From the NCBI GenBank assembly GCA_019323015.1, contig JAHWHY010000017.1:1-17112 (forward strand): a DNA stretch of 17,112 nt, given 5' to 3'. The notes under the pieces are model-generated. The model ran no database searches. It saw only the letters and a list, made by a program, of their open reading frames with translations, and was not told the DNA's origin. The position numbers and the translations under genes are program-made. The DNA is from Candidatus Woesearchaeota archaeon. Its GTDB lineage: Archaea > Nanobdellota > Nanobdellia > Woesearchaeales > ARS49. Below are positions 1-7,402 of this stretch, one piece after another; position 1 is the first letter of the stretch; each line of letters begins with the position of its first letter.

Positions 1-1
1 T

Positions 2-517
2 CCAAGCCCAAAAAATCTTCAAGCATGGCATTTTGTGGTCATTAAAAATAAAAAATTAATTTCAAAAATTATGAACACAAGACTGGCGGCCAGACCAGAA
101 GGACCTACAATGATAGAGAACAAAGACCCTTCAGAACCTAAACAAAATTTGCCTTCTTTACTGATACTTGTATTTTTGGACAGACAAAAATCTGTATTTT
201 TTGATCCCCGATACCATGGAAATACCGACAAAACAGATTATGCAGGAGTTGATGAATTTTCATATAGCGACATAGTTTCGCTTGGCTGTGTGCTGCAAAA
301 CATGTCTCTTGCAGCCCAAGAATCGGGCATAGGCTCTTGCATAACTGGCGATATACTAGAAGAAGGGATTAATCCTGAGATTTATGATCTTGTCGGTGTA
401 GATAAACAGATGTATGAGATTATAACTGCAATTAGATTGGGATATCCTTTAAATCCTGATGAAAAATCTTGGGCAAAAAAGAACGAATTAAACGAGCATA
501 TTAAAATAATAGAATAA
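2..517 (+). CDS. Nitroreductase family protein, 5' end cut off by the window
   Basis: Probable FMN-dependent oxidoreductase of the nitroreductase superfamily, which reduces nitro, quinone or flavin-type substrates with NAD(P)H; the substrate cannot be read here. The reading frame is open to the first base, so the gene begins upstream. The first in-frame residues, PSPKNLQAWHFVVI, match the family's N-terminal FMN-binding signature (Ser-x-x-Asn-x-Gln-x-Trp), so the internal GTG at 35 is not the true start. Further on, VSLGCVLQNMSLAAQESGIGSC is the second family signature (the D/S-x-G-x-x-x-Q-N-x-x-L-A-A region before the Gly-Ser-Cys turn), and the IRLGYP near the end is the usual C-terminal strand. 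A convergent partner is absent; the next gene begins 84 bases downstream with its own promoter. Family assignment is fairly sure, activity is not. Confidence 0.85.
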   Translation, partial: PSPKNLQAWHFVVIKNKKLISKIMNTRLAARPEGPTMIENKDPSEPKQNLPSLLILVFLDRQKSVFFDPRYHGNTDKTDYAGVDEFSYSDIVSLGCVLQNMSLAAQESGIGSCITGDILEEGINPEIYDLVGVDKQMYEIITAIRLGYPLNPDEKSWAKKNELNEHIKIIE

Positions 518-572
518 CGAAGACTAATTGCCATTGTCTTTCCCAGAACTATCCTTTCCATAATAACAAAAC

Positions 573-580
573 ATATAAAT
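573..580 (+). promoter_or_regulatory. Archaeal TATA box for the 602-2065 gene pair
   Basis: ATATAAAT lies 22-29 bases upstream of the ATG at 602. With the usual archaeal TATA-to-start distance of about 25 bases, transcription would begin at or next to the ATG, giving a leaderless mRNA. No Shine-Dalgarno element precedes this ATG, which agrees. Confidence 0.6.
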
Positions 581-601
581 AAGCCCTAAAAGCTTATTTA
601 T

Positions 602-1399
602 ATGGCAAAAAGGGTGCAATCTCCAAGTTCTATCAAGCTGTATCATCAGTGTCCTAGAAAGTATTTTTATCAGTACATAAGAAAGCTTGAGACCCTTCCT
701 AATATTCATCAGGTTAGGGGCAATATTGCTCACACTGTTCTTGAGAAATTCTTTGATATTCCTACAGAAGGTTATGATTTGGATAATTTCAAGCAGAAAT
801 TAACTACAGAATTGCAGGAATCGTTATTTAGGGAGTGGGCTGCTGCAAAACCTAAACTAAAAACACTTGAGCTTTCTTCTGATCAGAACCAGTTTTATTT
901 TGAAGAGACTTTATTGATGCTAATTAATTGGCTTGAGCATTTTTCTAATGAAATATTGGCTCAAGAAGGAACTTTTCAGGAGCGTTTCAAGAAATTAACA
1001 CCTGTTAGAGAAAAGTTTTACTTAAGCAAAGTTTTCAATGTTAGGGGCTATATTGATGCTATTGAGAAATTCAATGACCAGATTAGGATTATGGATTACA
1101 AGACAAGCAGTTCTTTTAATCTTGGTGACCACAAGCTGCAGCTGGCAATATACGCTTTGCTTTACCAAGAGCTTCATGGTATTCTGCCTGATTTTGCAGG
1201 CATTTACTTCTTGAAAGATAAACCAAAGTTTATTAAAGTAGATGAGCAATTACTGGAGTTTGCTAAGAAGGAAATTGAGTTGATTCATCAAAATACTGAG
1301 TCAGATGATATAGCGGATTACCCTAAGAGGCCTTCTGGTCTCTGCAAGTATTCAACAGGGCAATGCGAGTTTTTTGATGTTTGCCAAAAAGAGGAGTAA
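602..1399 (+). CDS. RecB/Cas4-type PD-(D/E)XK nuclease with Fe-S cysteines
   Basis: Predicted metal-dependent DNA exonuclease of the RecB-like PD-(D/E)XK family, acting on DNA ends in repair or recombination. Visible motifs in order: Cys17 in CPRKYFY; His44 and Glu48 in RGNIAHTVLE; Asp152 in RGYID; Asp165-Tyr-Lys167 in MDYKTS (the D-E-K catalytic core); QLAIYALLY (Gln180, Tyr184), the motif III helix; then Cys248, Cys255 and Cys261. One N-terminal and three C-terminal cysteines are the arrangement that holds a 4Fe-4S cluster in Cas4, AddB and related nucleases. Length of 265 residues fits a stand-alone nuclease. No cas genes or repeats are nearby, so a CRISPR role is not supported. The following membrane-protein gene starts 3 bases after its stop, so the two are probably one transcript. 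Confidence 0.85.
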   Translation: MAKRVQSPSSIKLYHQCPRKYFYQYIRKLETLPNIHQVRGNIAHTVLEKFFDIPTEGYDLDNFKQKLTTELQESLFREWAAAKPKLKTLELSSDQNQFYFEETLLMLINWLEHFSNEILAQEGTFQERFKKLTPVREKFYLSKVFNVRGYIDAIEKFNDQIRIMDYKTSSSFNLGDHKLQLAIYALLYQELHGILPDFAGIYFLKDKPKFIKVDEQLLEFAKKEIELIHQNTESDDIADYPKRPSGLCKYSTGQCEFFDVCQKEE

Positions 1400-1402
1400 A
1401 CC

Positions 1403-2065
1403 ATGACTGTTGTAAAGGATGTTTTTGTTTTTTTAGATAATCTAGGAATGTGGGATGTAGTTATTCCTTTTATTTTTGTTTTCACTGTTGTTTATGCTGT
1501 CTTGGAAAAAACAAAGGTTCTTGGTGCAGATGAAGACGGCACTCCAAAGCATCGCTTTAATGCAATGGCTGCTTTTGTTATTGGTTTCTTGACACTGATT
1601 GCTGCAGAATCCTTGAATATAATCAATAGGTTTTCGCAGTGGATGGTTATTTTGATACTGATGGCAGTTTTATTGTTGATGCTTATCAGCTTTTTTGGCA
1701 TTAAAAAGGATATTCGCAAGACAAGGTATGGTATGCTTGTTATTTTCATTGCATTCTGCATTGTTGCCCTGTATGCTCTTGGCTGGCTTGACTTGCTTGA
1801 CTTGAGCGCCTTGAGAAGATATGAGGGTATTATTATTGGTATCCTTGTTTTCTTTGTAATAATGTGGGTTATCCTGCGGGAGCCTAAGAAAGAGACAGAA
1901 GAGGAAAAAAAGAAAAAAGCAGCAGAAGAAAAGAAAAAAGCAGAAGAGAAACCTGCAGAAAATCCAGAAATAAAGACCATAACTCCAGAGGAATTTGAGC
2001 AATTGTCTCCAGAAGAGCAAGAGAAGGTTATGGAAACTACAAGGAAATTAATGGGAAGAATTTAA
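1403..2065 (+). CDS. Five-helix membrane protein with charged cytoplasmic tail
   Basis: Not recognised. The 220-residue product shows five hydrophobic segments, at roughly residues 15-36, 54-72, 80-98, 108-130 and 140-158. They are followed by a highly charged Glu/Lys-rich stretch (about 162-190) likely to be a coiled coil or extended linker, and a short acidic end with SPEEQEKVMETTRKLM. The tail has the look of a cytoplasmic interaction handle. The start is supported by a Shine-Dalgarno GAGGAG at 1391-1396, inside the end of the nuclease gene, 6 bases before the ATG. It is translated from the same message as the Fe-S nuclease. LonB follows 42 bases later with its own TATA box. A functional link to either neighbour is only suggested by position. 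Confidence 0.75.
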   Translation: MTVVKDVFVFLDNLGMWDVVIPFIFVFTVVYAVLEKTKVLGADEDGTPKHRFNAMAAFVIGFLTLIAAESLNIINRFSQWMVILILMAVLLLMLISFFGIKKDIRKTRYGMLVIFIAFCIVALYALGWLDLLDLSALRRYEGIIIGILVFFVIMWVILREPKKETEEEKKKKAAEEKKKAEEKPAENPEIKTITPEEFEQLSPEEQEKVMETTRKLMGRI

Positions 2066-2076
2066 ACAGCACAACC

Positions 2077-2084
2077 TTTATAAA
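2077..2084 (+). promoter_or_regulatory. TATA box of the LonB gene
   Basis: TTTATAAA sits 24-31 bases before the ATG at 2108, placing the transcription start about on the start codon. This favours the ATG at 2108 over the out-of-frame ATG at 2101, which reaches a stop after six codons. Confidence 0.6.
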
Positions 2085-2107
2085 CAACCACCTTATATTT
2101 ATGCACG

Positions 2108-3988
2108 ATGAAAAAGCTTAATTTCAAGTCTACAAAGGAGATTGATGTTCCTGCTAATGTTGCAGAGCAGGTTATTGGCCAGGAAGAGGCTGTTGAGATT
2201 GTCAGGAAGGCTGCTCAGCAGAGAAGGCACGTTCTTTTGATTGGAGAGCCTGGTACTGGAAAGTCTATGCTTGGCTTGGCTCTGGCAGAACTTCTTCCTA
2301 AAGAGAGCTTGAAAGATGTTGTTTCTTACCCTAATCCTAATGATGAGAACCAGCCTATGATTCGTGTTGTTCCTGCAGGCCATGGGCGAGAAATAGTCCA
2401 GCAGTCTAGGATGAAGAATAATTCTTTTTTCAGGTTTCAGAATATCTTGATGTTTGCTTTGCTTATCTTGGCCATGATTATGCCTTGGTGGGCTCGTTCA
2501 CACTACACTAAGGAGATTGGTCCTACTGGCGGCGCGATCATGTTTACTGCCATGTTCTTGGGTGGAATGTTGTTCTTGGCAGCTTTTGTTATTTTCATGA
2601 ACTTAGGAAAAAGAGGTCTTGGTGCTAAGGTTAGTTTTCCTAAGGTTATTGTTGATAATTTTGGCAAGAAGAAAGCGCCTTTTTGGGATGCAACAGGTGC
2701 TCATGCAGGTGCTTTGTTAGGTGATATTTTGCATGATCCTTTGCAGTCAGGAGGCTTGGGAACTCCTGCTCATGAGAGGGTTGTTGCTGGAATGATTCAC
2801 AAGGCTAACATGGGTGTTTTGTTTGTGGATGAGATTGCTACTTTAGCTCCTGCTACTCAGCAGGAATTGTTGACGGCCTTGCAAGAAGGCAAGTATTCAA
2901 TTACAGGGCAGTCTGAGAGAAGCTCTGGGGCAATGGTGAGGACAGAGCCTGTTCCTTGTAATTTTGTTCTTGTTGCTGCAGGCAATGTGGAGACTGTTCA
3001 GCACATGCATCCTGCTCTGCGGTCAAGGATTAGGGGTTATGGTTATGAAGTTTATATGAAAGACACAATGCCTGATACAGAGGAGAATAGGGTTAAAGTG
3101 GCGCGGTTTGTGGCGCAGGAAATCAAGAAAGACAAGAAAATTCCGCATTTTGACAAAGGGGCTGTTTTAGCGATTGTTGAGGAAGCCAAGCGCATGGCTA
3201 ATCGTAAAGGGCATCTTACATTGAGATTTAGGGAGCTTGGAGGCCTTATAAGGGCTGCCGGTGACCTGGCTGTCGAGAAAAAGGTTAAGCTTGTCACAAA
3301 AGAGCATGTTGAGGCTGCTAAGAAGATTGCAAGGCCTCTTGAGAAGCAGATGGCTGATAAGTTTATTGAGCGAAAGAAAGAGTATGATGTTATTGTTACA
3401 GAGGGCGAACAGGTCGGCCGTGTTAATGGCCTTGCTGTTATTGGCGGAGCAAGCACTTTCTCTGGAATTGTTCTTCCTATCGAGGCTGAAGTGACTCCTG
3501 GAGGAAAGGAGAAAGAAGTAATTGCCACTGGAAAGCTTGGTACTATTGCTAAGGAGGCTGTCAAGAATGTTACTGCTATTGTCCGTAAGTTTTTTGGTGA
3601 AGAGCTTAAGGAATACGACATCTATGTTCAGTTCCTGCAGACTTATGAGGGTGTCGAGGGTGATTCTGCATCTATTGCAGTTGCCACAGCAATCTTGTCT
3701 GCTTTAAAGAAGATTCCAGTCAGGCAAAACACTGCAATGACTGGTTCTTTGTCAGTCAGAGGGGAAGTCCTGCCTATTGGCGGAGTCTCTGCAAAAGTTG
3801 AAGCAGCCATAGAAGCTGGCATAAAGAAGGTCCTTGTGCCCAAGTCTAACCTGAAGGATATTATCGTCGATAAAGAAAGACTGAAAAAAGTCCAGATTGT
3901 TGCAGTCAGTAATATTGTGGAAGTCCTTAAAGAAGCCCTTGACTGGAAAGGCCAGAAAGAACTTTTGAAACAGATTAGTCTGGGTTAA
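2108..3988 (+). CDS. lonB: Archaeal membrane-bound Lon protease (LonB)
   Basis: ATP-dependent membrane-anchored serine protease that degrades misfolded and regulatory proteins at the cytoplasmic face. The AAA+ module begins with Walker A GEPGTGKS (residues 46-53). Two membrane helices (about 113-130 and 142-166) interrupt it, as is typical of archaeal LonB and unlike bacterial LonA. Walker B is VLFVDE with Asp241-Glu242, sensor-1 Asn293 lies in AAGNVE, and an arginine-rich stretch LRSRIRG follows. The C-terminal protease domain carries the Ser520 nucleophile in EGDSAS and Lys563 in GGVSAK; their 43-residue spacing equals that of the known archaeal Ser-Lys dyad. Length of 626 is normal. No internal break is seen. 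The mRNA should be leaderless. The 3' end overlaps the convergent gene at 3975-4370 by 14 bases. Confidence 0.97.
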   Translation: MKKLNFKSTKEIDVPANVAEQVIGQEEAVEIVRKAAQQRRHVLLIGEPGTGKSMLGLALAELLPKESLKDVVSYPNPNDENQPMIRVVPAGHGREIVQQSRMKNNSFFRFQNILMFALLILAMIMPWWARSHYTKEIGPTGGAIMFTAMFLGGMLFLAAFVIFMNLGKRGLGAKVSFPKVIVDNFGKKKAPFWDATGAHAGALLGDILHDPLQSGGLGTPAHERVVAGMIHKANMGVLFVDEIATLAPATQQELLTALQEGKYSITGQSERSSGAMVRTEPVPCNFVLVAAGNVETVQHMHPALRSRIRGYGYEVYMKDTMPDTEENRVKVARFVAQEIKKDKKIPHFDKGAVLAIVEEAKRMANRKGHLTLRFRELGGLIRAAGDLAVEKKVKLVTKEHVEAAKKIARPLEKQMADKFIERKKEYDVIVTEGEQVGRVNGLAVIGGASTFSGIVLPIEAEVTPGGKEKEVIATGKLGTIAKEAVKNVTAIVRKFFGEELKEYDIYVQFLQTYEGVEGDSASIAVATAILSALKKIPVRQNTAMTGSLSVRGEVLPIGGVSAKVEAAIEAGIKKVLVPKSNLKDIIVDKERLKKVQIVAVSNIVEVLKEALDWKGQKELLKQISLG

Positions 3989-4370
3989 TCTGTCTAAGAA
4001 TAGCTTTTCTAAGAAAATTAAACTCTTTCCATGTTAGTTCAACATTCTTTTTAACTACGCTTGTTAGAGCACTTTTTCTTGAGGCATTTTCTGTAGTTCG
4101 GCTGGATTCTACTGGTATGACTTGAGTTCCAACTGCGTGGCAGTTTTTTGTTGGTACTGGTTTTTTTCCGTGATACCCATGCAAAGAACAACCAGCATAC
4201 GTTCCTTCAAGAATGCGGTTTGTTGCACTAGTTATGTACAGTTCCTGGGAGGCATCTACGTCTTCTGTGATATACACCCTTATTTTTTCATTGCCCTGGC
4301 TGAAATATTTGACTTGTGCTTCTCCAAGCATGTGCTCTAAAACTGTTGCTCTGTTTCTTTTTGTTTCCAT
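3975..4370 (-). CDS. Unrecognised 131-residue protein, last gene of the ten-gene operon
   Basis: No family recognised. The protein is soluble in appearance, with no signal or membrane segment. The central part alternates strands (KIRVYITEDV, ELYITS) and contains two cysteines, Cys62 in YAGCSLHGYHG and Cys78 in TKNCHAVG, with several histidines close by, which could bind metal but form no known motif. The C-terminal third is helical and basic. Translation starts 3 bases after the stop of the upstream gene, with Shine-Dalgarno AGGTGA inside that gene's last codons. It is the promoter-distal gene of the 9228-to-3975 operon, and its stop lies inside the 3' end of lonB on the opposite strand. Confidence 0.7.
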   Translation of the reverse strand: METKRNRATVLEHMLGEAQVKYFSQGNEKIRVYITEDVDASQELYITSATNRILEGTYAGCSLHGYHGKKPVPTKNCHAVGTQVIPVESSRTTENASRKSALTSVVKKNVELTWKEFNFLRKAILRQINPD

Positions 4371-4373
4371 TTT

Positions 4374-5351
4374 TCATTCACCTGTTATTTTTAATGTTTC
4401 TGCAAGGTTTCTCATATGTTCTCTTGCTTCTGAGAGTGTTCTGAAGTATTTTCTTTCCGGGACTCTGCCAAAACGGTATTGGTAATCCAATTCCTCTGCC
4501 GTGTCTTCAAATTCAGTTTTTGCTTCAAAGTCAAGGTCTGCATAACCTGGTTCTGCTATAGTTATGCTGAAAGATGAGTATCTGTCGACAAAACCTTGCG
4601 GACATTCATAAAAATCCGCATGTTTTGCGCGAAGCGCGCGTAGAAGGTTTTCCACATGCACTCCTTGTCCTACTAGAGTATCAAAGATTTCTTTGGTTCT
4701 TTCTTCAGAAACAAATCGTTCAAGCCAGTTTTTGCGCTGTTTTTGGGTTGGGCCTAGTATCCATCCTATTTCAAATACATCGCTTAAATCTTTCCAGTCT
4801 GTTCTTGTATCCACCCACACGCCTTCTTCAGATAACCTGTAAGAAAGGTTGTACCCGCGGATTAGGCTTCCTTTAGGAGTGATAGTGCTGTCTCTTGGTT
4901 CTGTGAAGATAAGGCCTGAACCTGTAACTTTAGTGATAAATCCTGAATCATTGTCTTTTTCAGAATAAAGCTTTTTTGCATCATAATTAGCCTGCAGCCC
5001 TAATTCTCTTGCTTCTTCAAGAAATGCAGTGTGTGCAGCAATATCTGGGCTTGCGTCTGAAAAAAGCGTTGATATTACATGGCTCCAGTTTTGTATTGCT
5101 CCTTTTGAGCAGTCTTTTGGAGCAGAACTGTTTCCCATGCCTAAATTCAACAGTACTTGATGGTCAGGAAGCTGCTCAACAACCAAGGGATTTCTAGGTT
5201 CTCCTGCCTGCGCCATTACATGATTGCCATACAAGTTTCCATAATAGATGAATACTTTTCCAAAATCTTCATCAGATTTGTCTGTAATCTGAAGAACATC
5301 TCCTGTGTCAGGCAATTGTTCAAGCATTGAGTCAAGTGTTTGTTTTTTCAT
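4374..5351 (-). CDS. Unrecognised 325-residue soluble protein, largest product of the operon
   Basis: No family recognised. No signal peptide or membrane helix is visible, so the protein is probably cytoplasmic. The N-terminal half has beta-rich stretches (KVFIYYGNLYGNHVM, HQVLLNLGMG); a middle part has GFITKVTGSGLIF and an RGYNLSYRLSEEGVWVDTRT region; the C-terminal half is helical and acidic, ending in a Glu/Arg-rich helix. Cys81 and Cys249 are isolated. The start at 5351 is fixed by Shine-Dalgarno AAGGATAA, which overlaps the end of the upstream gene (4-base gap between stop and ATG). It is co-directional with the lipoproteins and may be a cytoplasmic partner of them; this is inferred from the operon only. 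Confidence 0.75.
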   Translation of the reverse strand: MKKQTLDSMLEQLPDTGDVLQITDKSDEDFGKVFIYYGNLYGNHVMAQAGEPRNPLVVEQLPDHQVLLNLGMGNSSAPKDCSKGAIQNWSHVISTLFSDASPDIAAHTAFLEEARELGLQANYDAKKLYSEKDNDSGFITKVTGSGLIFTEPRDSTITPKGSLIRGYNLSYRLSEEGVWVDTRTDWKDLSDVFEIGWILGPTQKQRKNWLERFVSEERTKEIFDTLVGQGVHVENLLRALRAKHADFYECPQGFVDRYSSFSITIAEPGYADLDFEAKTEFEDTAEELDYQYRFGRVPERKYFRTLSEAREHMRNLAETLKITGE

Positions 5352-5355
5352 GGAA

Positions 5356-5655
5356 TTATCCTTCTGAATAATTAGGGTCTGACCAATCAGGGCCTTTATA
5401 CTTCTTTAGGAATTCAGGCAGGTCTATTACTGTTTCTGGTGTTCTGCGAGTGTGTGCAACTCGTGTTACAAGCAACACATAACAGTCATGTTGTCCTAAA
5501 GTGCAGTAGAACAGTCCGTGTGAATCTCTTCTTATTTCAGGAGCCACTCCTTTTTCTTTTAATGTGTCATCTGTTGCTTTCTTGCAAAAATCCTCGCAAG
5601 AGCTGATTAATTCATCAGTATTTGTTTCGCCTGTTTCACGTTGTTTTTCTTTCAT
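5356..5655 (-). CDS. Unrecognised small protein (99 residues)
   Basis: No family recognised. Soluble and charged, with a helical N-terminal half holding Cys20 and Cys24 (numbered from the chosen ATG), a beta-like core around GLFYCTLGQHDCYVLLVTRV, and a C-terminal end rich in Pro, Asp and Tyr (KKYKGPDWSDPNYSEG). The core resembles a small strand-loop-strand element, but no motif is decisive. Two candidate starts lie 6 bases apart in the string ATGAAAATG. The Shine-Dalgarno AAGGTGA directly abuts the first ATG and sits about 6 bases before the second, so the inner ATG at 5655 is preferred; the outer start at 5661 would add two residues. Confidence 0.65.
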   Translation of the reverse strand: MKEKQRETGETNTDELISSCEDFCKKATDDTLKEKGVAPEIRRDSHGLFYCTLGQHDCYVLLVTRVAHTRRTPETVIDLPEFLKKYKGPDWSDPNYSEG

Positions 5656-5661
5656 TTTCAT

Positions 5662-6090
5662 TCACCTTCCAGAGCGCACTGCTCCGCGTCCTGCTTCTTC
5701 TCTGCAAGGTCCTGGCTTGTATTTTCTTCCCAGAGGCTGCCTGTAGTTTTCTTCTTGTCTTGCAGGTTCTTCTTCTGATTCAGATGGCTCTTGTTCTTTT
5801 TCAGGCATTTGTTCTTTAGGCATTGCTGCTGCTGTCTTAAACGCCCATGGCGCAATTCTGTCTTCTAATACACGCATTTCTGAATCACTTATCACACTGT
5901 CATTGTTAGTGTCTGCTTCTTCGCAAAGATTGTATACGCTTTTACCAGCTTCTCTTGAAAGAAATGGCAAATGCATTTTTGCTCTGGTATCATATGTGTA
6001 TTCTTGTTGTGCAGCACAGCCTCCTGCTATTGTCGCTAGTGTTATTCCTGTTAGTATTTTCGCTGTTTGGTATGCTTCTTTGATTTTCAT
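5662..6090 (-). CDS. EF-hand lipoprotein A (142 residues)
   Basis: Predicted surface lipoprotein with one calcium-binding EF-hand. A basic amphipathic start, KIKEAYQTAKIL, leads into a hydrophobic stretch and the lipobox-like IAGGC with Cys25, the likely lipid anchor. The 12-residue loop DTNNDSVISDSE (Asp60 to Glu71) has acidic or Asn residues at positions 1, 3 and 5, Ile at 8 and Glu at 12, the canonical EF-hand pattern; only the usual Gly at position 6 is replaced by Ser. A Cys56 precedes the loop. The C-terminal half is Glu/Pro-rich, then Arg/Gly-rich, and probably disordered. The next gene upstream (6097-6417) is a paralog with the same signal and EF-hand; the mature parts have diverged. 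Shine-Dalgarno AAGGTGA precedes the ATG, overlapping the upstream stop. Confidence 0.8.
   Translation of the reverse strand: MKIKEAYQTAKILTGITLATIAGGCAAQQEYTYDTRAKMHLPFLSREAGKSVYNLCEEADTNNDSVISDSEMRVLEDRIAPWAFKTAAAMPKEQMPEKEQEPSESEEEPARQEENYRQPLGRKYKPGPCREEAGRGAVRSGR
6023..6090 (-). repeat. Signal-peptide repeat, copy 1 (matches 6350-6417)
   Basis: The 68 bases encoding the first 22-23 residues of EF-hand lipoprotein A match the first 68 bases of lipoprotein B with five differences by eye. Downstream of the lipobox the two genes are hardly alignable as DNA except around the EF-hand. Confidence 0.8.
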
Positions 6091-6096
6091 TTTTGT

Positions 6097-6417
6097 TCAC
6101 CTTCCAGGCCAAGTCCCTAGTTTCTTTTCAAGGACAGTTGACTCTTCTCTGGTTATGTACCTGTCATGGTTAGTATCTGCCTGTCTGCATATATCTGCCA
6201 TAGACGTATTTGTATCTACAGACATGACATGTGTTCTATGGGCTGTACGCAGATCACCAGTGTAAGATTGCCCTTTATCAGTGGCCAGCACGTATATCTG
6301 TTCCGCACGCTGGTCGGCTTCAGGCCTTTTCTCTTCCTGAGTAGCACATCCTGCTATTGTCGCTAGTGCTAATCCTGCCAGTATTTTCACTGTTTGGTAT
6401 GCTTCTTTGATTTTCAT
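6097..6417 (-). CDS. EF-hand lipoprotein B (106 residues)
   Basis: Paralog of the adjacent downstream lipoprotein. The N-terminus KIKEAYQTVKILAG is nearly identical to it and leads into lipobox IAGC with Cys24. A poorly conserved linker follows, and then the segment containing Cys77 and the EF-hand loop DTNHDRYITREE (Asp81 to Glu92), with correct residues at loop positions 1, 3, 5, 8 and 12. The protein stops shortly after the EF-hand and lacks the Glu/Pro-rich tail of its sister. A single EF-hand per protein suggests pairing between two copies, as isolated EF-hands usually fold as dimers; that is inference. The ATG overlaps the stop of the upstream gene (ATGA) and has Shine-Dalgarno AAGGTGA about 9 bases upstream. 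Confidence 0.8.
   Translation of the reverse strand: MKIKEAYQTVKILAGLALATIAGCATQEEKRPEADQRAEQIYVLATDKGQSYTGDLRTAHRTHVMSVDTNTSMADICRQADTNHDRYITREESTVLEKKLGTWPGR
6350..6417 (-). repeat. Signal-peptide repeat, copy 2 (matches 6023-6090)
   Basis: Second copy of the 68-base signal-encoding segment, at the start of EF-hand lipoprotein B, 327 bases from the first copy. Same strand, so a direct repeat; it marks a tandem gene duplication. Confidence 0.8.
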
Positions 6418-6902
6418 TTTTCTTGTTCACCTTCTGAGGATTTCTCTTCTTGTATTTCTTTCAGATAATCAGCTATGCTTTGCCCATATTTTTCTGTTAT
6501 ACAGTAAGCCTTGCAGGAGGTACTATTTGGTCCACACTCCTGTGGTAGGTCTGTATCTATATCTGCAACACCGTGGCTTTCAAACTGCCATTTGCGTGTT
6601 TGCGGGTCTGTAGCAATTTGTTCTAATCCTATTTGGCTCATCAGGAAGTCTGCGATTTTTCTTGCTTTTGCTTCGCTGGTTCCTGTCAGCATGATGCTGG
6701 TTTCATTTGCATCTGTTTCCTGCGGATCAAATCCGTCTGGCACGATTGGATAATCTCTTTTTTTAGAGATAAAATATGTTGTTTTTCCATCCTTGGTCAC
6801 TGCTCTTGTGACTTCATAGCATAAAGTGTGTCCAGGTCTTTTTTCTCCTGCGCGAGGCAGGCAAAGCGTGCTTTCTGTTTTGTAGATTGTTTCTGCTTTC
6901 AT
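6414..6902 (-). CDS. Unrecognised 162-residue protein with a cysteine cluster
   Basis: No family recognised. No signal or membrane segment. The N-terminal part looks beta-rich (GHTLCYEVTRAVTKDGKTTYFIS), the middle has a helix (EAKARKIADFLMSQIGLEQI) that looks like an alpha/beta fold, and a short segment holds three close cysteines, Cys123, Cys130 and Cys134, in ECGPNSTSCKAYC. The C-terminus is a Glu/Lys-rich helix. Cys14 and Cys28 lie near the start. Clustered cysteines may form disulphides or bind metal; if disulphides, the protein would have to be outside the cell, yet no export signal is visible. Shine-Dalgarno GGTGA precedes the ATG at 6902 by 6 bases, overlapping the upstream stop. Confidence 0.7.
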   Translation of the reverse strand: MKAETIYKTESTLCLPRAGEKRPGHTLCYEVTRAVTKDGKTTYFISKKRDYPIVPDGFDPQETDANETSIMLTGTSEAKARKIADFLMSQIGLEQIATDPQTRKWQFESHGVADIDTDLPQECGPNSTSCKAYCITEKYGQSIADYLKEIQEEKSSEGEQEK

Positions 6903-6908
6903 TTTTAT

Positions 6909-7400
6909 TCACCGTCTGTTGTTTGAAACAGGTGTGTCTTTGCACACAAGGCCGCTCAGGTCTCTGCTTACTTTGAGGGCTTCTGCTCCTCTTTTGCCTT
7001 CAGCTCTGAATCTGTCGTAACCATTAGTATTTGCTTCACGTCTTGCATACAGTGCTTCACTGGCTCTGCATACAGCTGCTTCATGCTCTTGATCAGCTTG
7101 TTCTGCACCTTCAATTTTTGCTATCTGTACTTCAAGCTGCATAAAGTCTTCATCTATTTCATTAAGCAGCTGATCAGCTCGTGCATTTATCGCATTTGCA
7201 TCATTTTTTATCCTTAGTAACCTCTGGCTCCAATGAGTATCTGCTTTCTTGGCAGTATAATGAAGTACAACTGGCGCCAGCGCTGCCAAGCCCAATCCTC
7301 CAGCAGCAACTGTAAGACAGATTATGTCGTCTTTTCGTTTCTGACAATACTCTTTTGCTGCAGTGTATGCTCTTTGTAGTTTTGTTGGTTCTTCACTCAT
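6909..7400 (-). CDS. Single-span membrane-anchored coiled-coil protein
   Basis: No family recognised. From the chosen ATG (7400) the 163-residue product has a short basic N-terminus, one membrane helix at about residues 26-46 (IICLTVAAGGLGLAALAPVV) and then a long, charged, Ala/Glu-rich helical region (about 50-140) with heptad-like spacing of Leu/Ile/Ala, probably a coiled coil. It ends in a short tail with Cys and Arg. The membrane segment lacks a lipobox cysteine, so it should stay as a transmembrane anchor and not become a lipoprotein. The fold recalls stalk or scaffold proteins, but no homology is claimed. The outer ATG at 7406 abuts Shine-Dalgarno AAAGGTGA; the inner ATG has normal spacing. 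The gene begins within a copy of the duplicated junction of the upstream lipoprotein pair. Confidence 0.7.
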   Translation of the reverse strand: MSEEPTKLQRAYTAAKEYCQKRKDDIICLTVAAGGLGLAALAPVVLHYTAKKADTHWSQRLLRIKNDANAINARADQLLNEIDEDFMQLEVQIAKIEGAEQADQEHEAAVCRASEALYARREANTNGYDRFRAEGKRGAEALKVSRDLSGLVCKDTPVSNNRR

Positions 7401-7402
7401 TT

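Noticed and set aside
602..1399. Cas4 of a CRISPR system
   Set aside because: The Fe-S nuclease motifs are shared with many stand-alone RecB-like proteins; no repeats, spacers or other cas genes occur in the window.
1492..2020. Two long minus-strand frames opposite the five-helix membrane protein gene
   Set aside because: Ser/Phe-rich complements of its Lys/Glu tail and membrane helices; the plus-strand gene has a ribosome site and a clear membrane pattern.
3052..3621. 189-residue minus-strand frame inside lonB
   Set aside because: lonB is intact with all catalytic motifs; the antisense frame is a by-product of its codon use.
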